Below the pieces are notes generated by a model that ran no database searches, was not told the origin of the DNA, and saw only the letters and a list, made by a program, of their open reading frames with translations. From DATKPA01 sp051955985 (lineage in GTDB: Bacteria > Planctomycetota > Phycisphaerae > WQYP01), in contig JBQCGD010000071.1 in the NCBI GenBank assembly GCA_051955985.1, forward strand, positions 48,693 through 112,692: 64,000 nucleotides of DNA, in the 5' to 3' direction. Each line of letters opens with the position of its first letter. Positions within the stretch are counted from its first letter, which is position 1. Of the stretch, positions 59,981 through 64,000 are shown one piece after another. Made by a program: the position numbers and the translations under genes.

Positions 59981-60277
59981 ACCCTCCCACATGCACCGGA
60001 CGTCCCGCCCTGTCACGGTGCCCTCCACTCCACCAAACCCTTTCGCCCTTCATCCCTAACCCGCCCCCAAGCTCCCATCTTCCCCTGTACAATGCCCCGC
60101 ACAACGCTCGGACATCCGCCAACGCTTGCGTCGTCGCGACCCGTTCATATAACACATTGCATCCCCCCAACCCCCAAACCCGCAAAGCCGCGGCAGCGGC
60201 GCCTGAACTTAGCCCACGGCAAAGCCGTGGGACCAACACGCCGCCCCAACGCCCCAAGCCGCGGAAGCGGCGCTTGA
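59981..60277. other. Intergenic region with repeats bordering the island
   Basis: About 300 bases with no gene. It carries a degenerate form of the direct repeat (60185-60208), a perfect 8-base hairpin CCCACGGC-AAA-GCCGTGGG (60213-60231) and the left copy of the 35-bp repeat (60255-60289). Confidence 0.6.
60213..60231. repeat. Hairpin CCCACGGC-AAA-GCCGTGGG
   Basis: A perfect 8-base stem with a 3-base loop beside the island's left repeat. Such stems resemble IS200/IS605 recognition hairpins. Confidence 0.5.
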
Positions 60278-60289
60278 ATGCACTCCGCC
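60255..60289. repeat. 35-bp direct repeat, left copy
   Basis: Begins AAGCCGCGGAAGCGGCGCTT and ends GAATGCACTCCGCCA. An identical 35-base copy in the same orientation lies at 62184-62218; together they bracket an AT-richer segment. Confidence 0.85.
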
Positions 60290-60706
60290 ATATGTGGTTC
60301 ACCCACGTATAATCACTTCCGCTACACTTGTGGCGCGGTTCGCACGAACCACATTGAAAACTTCTGCGCGATCATGCATTGGATGCTTGCGGGCACCTAC
60401 GTGGCGTGCGAACTGTTCCACCTTGAGCGGTATCCGAACGAGCAAGCCTTCCGGTTCATTCTCCGCAAGATGACGGATGCGGAACGGTTTGTGCGGGCGT
60501 TAGAGGGCGCGACGGGCAAGCGGTTGACGTACGCGGAACTCACCGGAAAGGTGGAAACACCGGTAGGGGCTGCCGTCCTAAGAAACGGTGGAAAAGAGGA
60601 AAGAGAAAATCCATTGATCCGGATTGATGGATTAATTACTCTATGGAGTGCATTCGAGAGGTTGGCGTGTTCCGATTTTTCTTGCTCTGTAGTCCGCTGG
60701 TGTTAG
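60278..60706 (+). pseudogene. IS1595-family transposase remnant (C-terminal part)
   Basis: The reading frame from about 60300 to 60570 encodes VRTNHIENFCAIM, AGTYVACELFHLERYPNEQA, FRFILRKMTDAERFVRALEG and GKRLTYAELTGK. This is the C-terminal third of ISXO2-like (IS1595) transposases, including the last acidic residue of the DDE triad in NHIENF. The N-terminal two-thirds and the inverted repeats are missing, so the gene is dead. The first base after the 35-bp repeat begins the relic, which suggests that the repeat is part of the element or its target duplication. The frame runs on without known homology to 60706. Confidence 0.75.
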
Positions 60707-61254
60707 GATTCGCGAATCGTCCTGTCACTCTTTCGCGAGCAGCCTTGCTACAGGTTCCCTACAGCCAAGAAGAAGCCGATCTCATGGTATCGGTAGAAAA
60801 GCTGGCCCCAGCCGTCCAAGAAAACCGTGGAACGGGGGCCGTTCGCCCTGGCGAAGATGGGTTCACGTTCTCGGCCAACGGTGTCGGGTATCCGCAGATT
60901 TCGTACGTTGTTGAAGTGATTAAGGCACCAGAGCGGTGCAGCACGGTATACCTGCTGAAAGGTCGGATCGGGGAAAGGCCGCTAGAGGGATTGTGTTCGT
61001 ATCACATCCACAACGGCCATCATAAAAATCCGCCCGATTTTCCGCCGATTTGGATCGCCACCAGAAAGCCCCACAAGCACGTCTACAATGAGAAGGCTTA
61101 CAAGCAGAGGAATGTGTGGTGTGCTGTGGCATACGCTCTTGAGGCGACTCGATATGGAAATCCGGCATCTCTTTGGGCCGGTTTCTTGACAGACATGAAG
61201 ATCAGTTTTGAAGAACGCGATGGGCCTTCGCTTTTCCACGAGGTGACCCGATGA
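60643..61254 (+). CDS. Island protein 1, HxH-rich, unrecognised
   Basis: 203 residues by the longest reading; ATG 60784 (residue 48) is an alternative start, and the first 35 residues look less protein-like. The body has YPQISYVVEVIKAPERCSTV, then CSYHIHNGHHKNPPDFPP (H121, H123, H126, H127), IWIATRKPHKHVYNE and a C-terminal NVWCAVAYALEATRYG. The histidine and cysteine cluster could bind metal. I assign no family. Its stop overlaps the start of the next gene (ATGA, 61251-61254). Base composition is close to 50 percent GC, unlike the surroundings, which points to transfer. Confidence 0.6.
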   Translation: MECIREVGVFRFFLLCSPLVLGFANRPVTLSRAALLQVPYSQEEADLMVSVEKLAPAVQENRGTGAVRPGEDGFTFSANGVGYPQISYVVEVIKAPERCSTVYLLKGRIGERPLEGLCSYHIHNGHHKNPPDFPPIWIATRKPHKHVYNEKAYKQRNVWCAVAYALEATRYGNPASLWAGFLTDMKISFEERDGPSLFHEVTR

Positions 61255-62021
61255 ACGCGATTGAAGACTTTGCTTCGCAACTGTGCCCGGACTTGGTGTT
61301 GGATGTTGCGGTCCATGATGACCAAAGCTACATCATCACGAGGTTCATGTACCCTGATGGCGATACGGTCAATCTCTACGTTGACGCAATAGAGGGCAGA
61401 ACTCGCGTGAGTGACATGGGCACAACCCTGTCGAAATTCCGCGAGATGGGAATAACTGTTACTTCGACGCGAAAGGACTTCATTCGCGCGATTTGTGACA
61501 TTCAAGGCGTTGATTTCGACACTCAAGGCTTGTGCTTCCGAAAAGTATTGGAGCCAGATGCCTTGGGCATTGGCTGTATCGCATTTTGTGAAGCCATAGC
61601 AAAAATCTCGAATCTCCAATACGAACAAGCAAGCCGGACCCGATCATCTTTTTTGGAGACATTGGACGGCGTAGTTTCGTCACGAATTGAGATTCCTAAA
61701 CTGTGCACGGTGGTGCGAGATTGGAACGACCCAGAGATTGACCCATCAGGGCAATTTCGGGTTGATTACAAATTCAACGGTACTGCGCCGCCAAGGCTCT
61801 TGTTTGGAGTTGGCAGTACAAGCAAGGCGCTGCGTGCTGTGGAAACTTACGCCTTTTTCCTCAAAAAAAACCGGATGCGTAGCACACTTGCGGTATTGGA
61901 CGAAGAGGGCGTGTTGGGTACTGATGCGCAAAATAGACTTGAACAATTAATGCCAACGTTGGTTGGTGTTGCTGGGAACGAGGACCGCATTGCGAAATTT
62001 GCGGTAGGTGGTGAGATATGA
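61251..62021 (+). CDS. Island protein 2, DUF1828/DUF1829-like
   Basis: 256 residues. The N-terminal half (VNLYVDAIEGRTRVSDMGTT, LSKFREMGITV) resembles the DUF1828 domain; the C-terminal half with FGVGSTSKALRAVETYAFFL and LAVLDEEGVLGTDAQNRLEQ resembles DUF1829. These domains occur in mobile elements and prophages, and their function is not established. The gene overlaps both neighbours, by four bases upstream and eleven bases downstream, so three products come from one mRNA. Codon use is much less GC-rich than that of the chromosome, in line with acquisition. Confidence 0.65.
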   Translation: MNAIEDFASQLCPDLVLDVAVHDDQSYIITRFMYPDGDTVNLYVDAIEGRTRVSDMGTTLSKFREMGITVTSTRKDFIRAICDIQGVDFDTQGLCFRKVLEPDALGIGCIAFCEAIAKISNLQYEQASRTRSSFLETLDGVVSSRIEIPKLCTVVRDWNDPEIDPSGQFRVDYKFNGTAPPRLLFGVGSTSKALRAVETYAFFLKKNRMRSTLAVLDEEGVLGTDAQNRLEQLMPTLVGVAGNEDRIAKFAVGGEI

Positions 62022-62169
62022 AAGACGGCAACCCAGGAAAGATAAAGCATCCGAGTTCTCCCGCTTCGACGAAGCCATGGGCAATCTGCTAAAGGCGTCC
62101 AAGGTAGACGTGGAGAAGAAGATGGAGCGCGAGAAGAAGGTACGGGAGAAGCGGCGGAAGGCGGGATGA
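62011..62169 (+). CDS. Island protein 3, small basic helical protein
   Basis: 52 residues from GTG 62011, inside the end of the preceding gene. The sequence EFSRFDEAMGNLLKASKVDV then EKKMEREKKVREKRRKAG matches the pattern of small basic proteins (often 50-70 residues) that end in a Lys/Arg-rich helix and often sit beside toxin-like or mobile genes. Its ATG-like competitor at 62019 reads out of frame and stops after 24 codons. It is the third gene of the overlapping cluster and ends 15 bases before the right direct repeat. Confidence 0.55.
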   Translation: MRYERRQPRKDKASEFSRFDEAMGNLLKASKVDVEKKMEREKKVREKRRKAG

Positions 62170-62183
62170 ACGAGGACGGAACT

Positions 62184-62218
62184 AAGCCGCGGAAGCGGCG
62201 CTTGAATGCACTCCGCCA
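62184..62218. repeat. 35-bp direct repeat, right copy
   Basis: Identical to 60255-60289 over all 35 bases. It sits 15 bases after the last island gene. Confidence 0.85.
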
Positions 62219-62328
62219 CACTATATTGATCTACCAACGATCCCCGCCGCCCAACCCCCTTTCACCTGATGCTCCCGCATCTCCCAATCCGATAAAACCC
62301 GAAACCACACCAGGCACGGAGTCGCCTC

Positions 62329-63444
62329 ATGTTCCGGCAAGCACGCCCCCTCCTCCTCACCTCTCTCCTCCTCCCCGCCGCCCCAACCCTCGCCGCCCCC
62401 CAATACACCATCTCCCTCATCCCCACTCCCCCCGGCGCCCAGCACACCCAGGCCACCGCCCTCAACACCTCCGCCCAAATCGCCGGCTTCAGCGACGCCC
62501 CCACCCTCCAGGCCTTCCTCTCCACCAACGCCACCGCCACCACCCTCGGCACCCTCGGCGGCAACTGGTCCCTCGCCTACGGCATCAACAACAATGGCGA
62601 CATCACCGGCAACTCCACCACCGCCGACCCCGCCTTCACCCAACACGCCTTCCTCTACTCCCACGGAACCATGACCGACCTCGGCTCCCTCGGCGGCGAT
62701 GCCTGCGGACAAGCCATCAACAACAACACCCAGATCGCCGGCTACTCCTTCCTCCCCGACCGCACCACCCTCCACGCCTTCCTCTACGCCAACGGCGCCA
62801 TGACCGACCTCGGCACCCTCCCCGGCTACGCGAGCAGCGCCGCCTTCGCCCTCAACAACGCCGGCAACGTCGTCGGCGACCTCGGCAACGCCAACGGCGA
62901 CCCCGGCCACGCCTTCCTCTACGCCAACAACGCCATCTCCGACCTCGGCACCCTCGGCGGCCCCGCCAGCGCCGCCTCCGCCATCAACGACAACAACCAG
63001 ATCACCGGCTGGGCCGACGCCCCCGGCACCCTCACCTACACTACCGGCCTCCCCATCACCTTCCCCACCCGACACGCCTTCCTCTACGCCAACAACACCA
63101 TGCTCGACCTCGGCACCCTCGGCGGCGGCAAAAGCGTCGGCAACGCCATCAACACCGCCGGCGACATCGTCGGCGCCTCCGAATTCCTCCCCAACAACTT
63201 CTCCACCCACGCCTTCCTCTACACCCACAACACCCTGCTCGACCTCAACTCCCTCATCGACCCCGCCTCCGGCTGGACCCTCTCCGCCGCCACCGCCATC
63301 AACGACCACGGCCAAATCATCGGCACCGGCACCCTCAACGGCCAAGACGCCCCCTTCCTCCTCACCCCCACCCCCGAACCCGCCTCCCTCGCCCTCACCG
63401 CCCCACTCCTCCTTCTCCTTATTCGCAAAAAAACATGGAACTGA
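62329..63444 (+). CDS. PEP-CTERM protein with HAF repeats
   Basis: 371 residues. Signal peptide to about residue 22. The body is a row of HAF repeats of about 45-50 residues (HAFLYANGAMTDLGTLPGYA, HAFLYANNAISDLGTLGGPA, HAFLYANNTMLDLGTLGGGK and others), each with an AxAINxxGxIxG element. The C-terminus is a PEP-CTERM sorting signal: PTPEPASLAL, a hydrophobic helix and RKK. Such proteins are exported and anchored or released by exosortase/EpsH-type systems, often with exopolysaccharide. The exosortase gene is not in the window. Confidence 0.9.
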   Translation: MFRQARPLLLTSLLLPAAPTLAAPQYTISLIPTPPGAQHTQATALNTSAQIAGFSDAPTLQAFLSTNATATTLGTLGGNWSLAYGINNNGDITGNSTTADPAFTQHAFLYSHGTMTDLGSLGGDACGQAINNNTQIAGYSFLPDRTTLHAFLYANGAMTDLGTLPGYASSAAFALNNAGNVVGDLGNANGDPGHAFLYANNAISDLGTLGGPASAASAINDNNQITGWADAPGTLTYTTGLPITFPTRHAFLYANNTMLDLGTLGGGKSVGNAINTAGDIVGASEFLPNNFSTHAFLYTHNTLLDLNSLIDPASGWTLSAATAINDHGQIIGTGTLNGQDAPFLLTPTPEPASLALTAPLLLLLIRKKTWN

Positions 63445-63536
63445 GTAGATTGCCAACCCCGCGCACACACTTTGGCATTCTACTCTTTGGCACTCTTCCC
63501 CCCTGACCCCCAAATCCCACGATTATTGGCCGTCCA

Positions 63537-63565
63537 TTGTCCCGCTGACCGAAGAAGGCTACAGT
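63537..63565 (+). promoter_or_regulatory. Candidate promoter for the right-edge gene
   Basis: TTGTCC (63537-63542), a 17-base spacer and TACAGT (63560-63565), 81 bases before the start codon. Confidence 0.35.
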
Positions 63566-63646
63566 GGACCCTTTACAGTTGCGGGGGACCACACGCCCCG
63601 GCAGGAGGCCCGGGCAAAGCTGTACAGCCAGACCGCGGAGCGCGCC

Positions 63647-64000
63647 ATGTCCACCAACAAACGCAAAGAAGCTGCTGCCCTCTTCGAACTCCTCGACAAG
63701 AGCACCCTCAAAGTCCCCAAAGGCGGCTCTCTCAAAATCCCCGCCTGGTGGTCCAGCAAAACCAACCCCGCACCCACCGCCCCGCCCCCCCCCGCCAACG
63801 TTCCCTCCATGCCCGCCCCCCGCCCCGCCGCCCACAATGCCCCCGCCACTCCCCCAGCGCACCCCCCCGCGCCCGCCCCCGCCCCGCAACCCTCCCCCCA
63901 ACACAAACTGTTCGATCCCCCCCCGGCAGACGCCCCTCCGGCCCTCTCCCCCAGCATCCGCCCCCCCGACCCCATCATGGGCGACCACGCCCCCGGCCTC
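63647..64000 (+). CDS. Proline-rich protein, cut by the right edge
   Basis: 118 codons are seen from ATG 63647 (GGAG seven bases upstream). The first 45 residues are globular (NKRKEAAALFELLDKSTLKV, PKGGSLKIPAWW) and look like the start of a planctomycete protein with a conserved short N-terminal motif ending in WW. The rest seen is an Ala/Pro-rich linker. The function lies in the missing part. No stop is reached before the window ends. Confidence 0.65.
   Translation, partial: MSTNKRKEAAALFELLDKSTLKVPKGGSLKIPAWWSSKTNPAPTAPPPPANVPSMPAPRPAAHNAPATPPAHPPAPAPAPQPSPQHKLFDPPPADAPPALSPSIRPPDPIMGDHAPGL

Noticed and set aside
62018..62092. A 24-codon frame from ATG 62018 after the DUF1828-like gene
   Set aside because: It is very short and out of frame with the coding-like sequence; the GTG 62011 frame gives a 52-residue basic protein that fits known small proteins.
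1..64000. tRNA or rRNA genes
   Set aside because: I looked for cloverleaf-type TTCGA arms with CCA-proximal stems and for rRNA cores and saw none; a covariance search was not possible, so a missed tRNA cannot be excluded.

Overview
The window looks like a high-GC bacterial chromosome, most probably a planctomycete of the Phycisphaerae type. This is inferred from three prepilin-like proteins that share the N-terminal stretch FTLIELLVVVAIIAVLIAIL followed by LPSLGKAR, from a surface protein with the LEPR-XLL-like motif LDALETRVLLS, from a PEP-CTERM/HAF-repeat protein, from a DUF3300 plus DUF2950 pair, and from many short intergenic repeats. I see no rRNA, tRNA or CRISPR array.

Layout. 1-8.9 kb: partial LpoB-like lipoprotein, methyltransferase, RluD-type pseudouridine synthase, a coupled PadR/HAAS regulatory pair with a palindromic operator, a GNAT protein, two parS-like sites directly before parB, a ribokinase-like kinase and small membrane or NTF2-fold proteins. 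9-17.9 kb: queC, a zinc alcohol dehydrogenase, a HEAT lipoprotein-murI-rnc operon, a prepilin-like protein, dnaN, dciA (DUF721), a segment with three DnaA boxes that resembles a replication origin, and thiL. 17.9-28 kb: single-chain pyruvate carboxylase, the DUF2950/DUF3300 pair, a CrtC/AttH-like protein, a DUF3568-like lipoprotein, pyrE and accA. 28-36 kb: two tandem prepilin-like genes that share a duplicated leader, cysS, a lipoprotein, motB/motA behind a sigma-28-type promoter, and a polysaccharide export lipoprotein. 36-46 kb: RbsD/FucU, a DUF47-pit phosphate uptake pair and addB-addA recombination nuclease genes. 46-59 kb: tsaB, an ECF sigma factor coupled to a 948-residue membrane protein, a large LEPR-XLL surface protein, a sigma-factor/membrane fusion with an in-frame amber codon, a transglutaminase-fold protein, a response regulator and a glycosyltransferase. 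59-64 kb: an antitoxin-like/retropepsin pair, an AT-richer island of about 2 kb bounded by identical 35-bp direct repeats, a PEP-CTERM protein and a proline-rich protein cut by the right edge.

Two large-scale features stand out. First, the + strand is G-rich throughout the left half and C-rich throughout the right half, whatever the gene orientation, with the flip between about 35 and 37.5 kb. The polarity is that of a replication terminus under normal skew, yet dnaN, dciA, DnaA boxes, parB and parS sit 20-30 kb away with no flip beside them. Second, short dispersed repeats are common and some appear to lie inside genes in frame (cysS, addB and perhaps rluD).

The best candidate for an undescribed system is the island at 60.25-62.22 kb. 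It holds three overlapping genes (an unrecognised HxH-rich protein, a DUF1828/1829-like protein and a small basic protein) beside an IS1595-type transposase relic. The strong base skew opens very long antisense reading frames over most real genes; these were left out.
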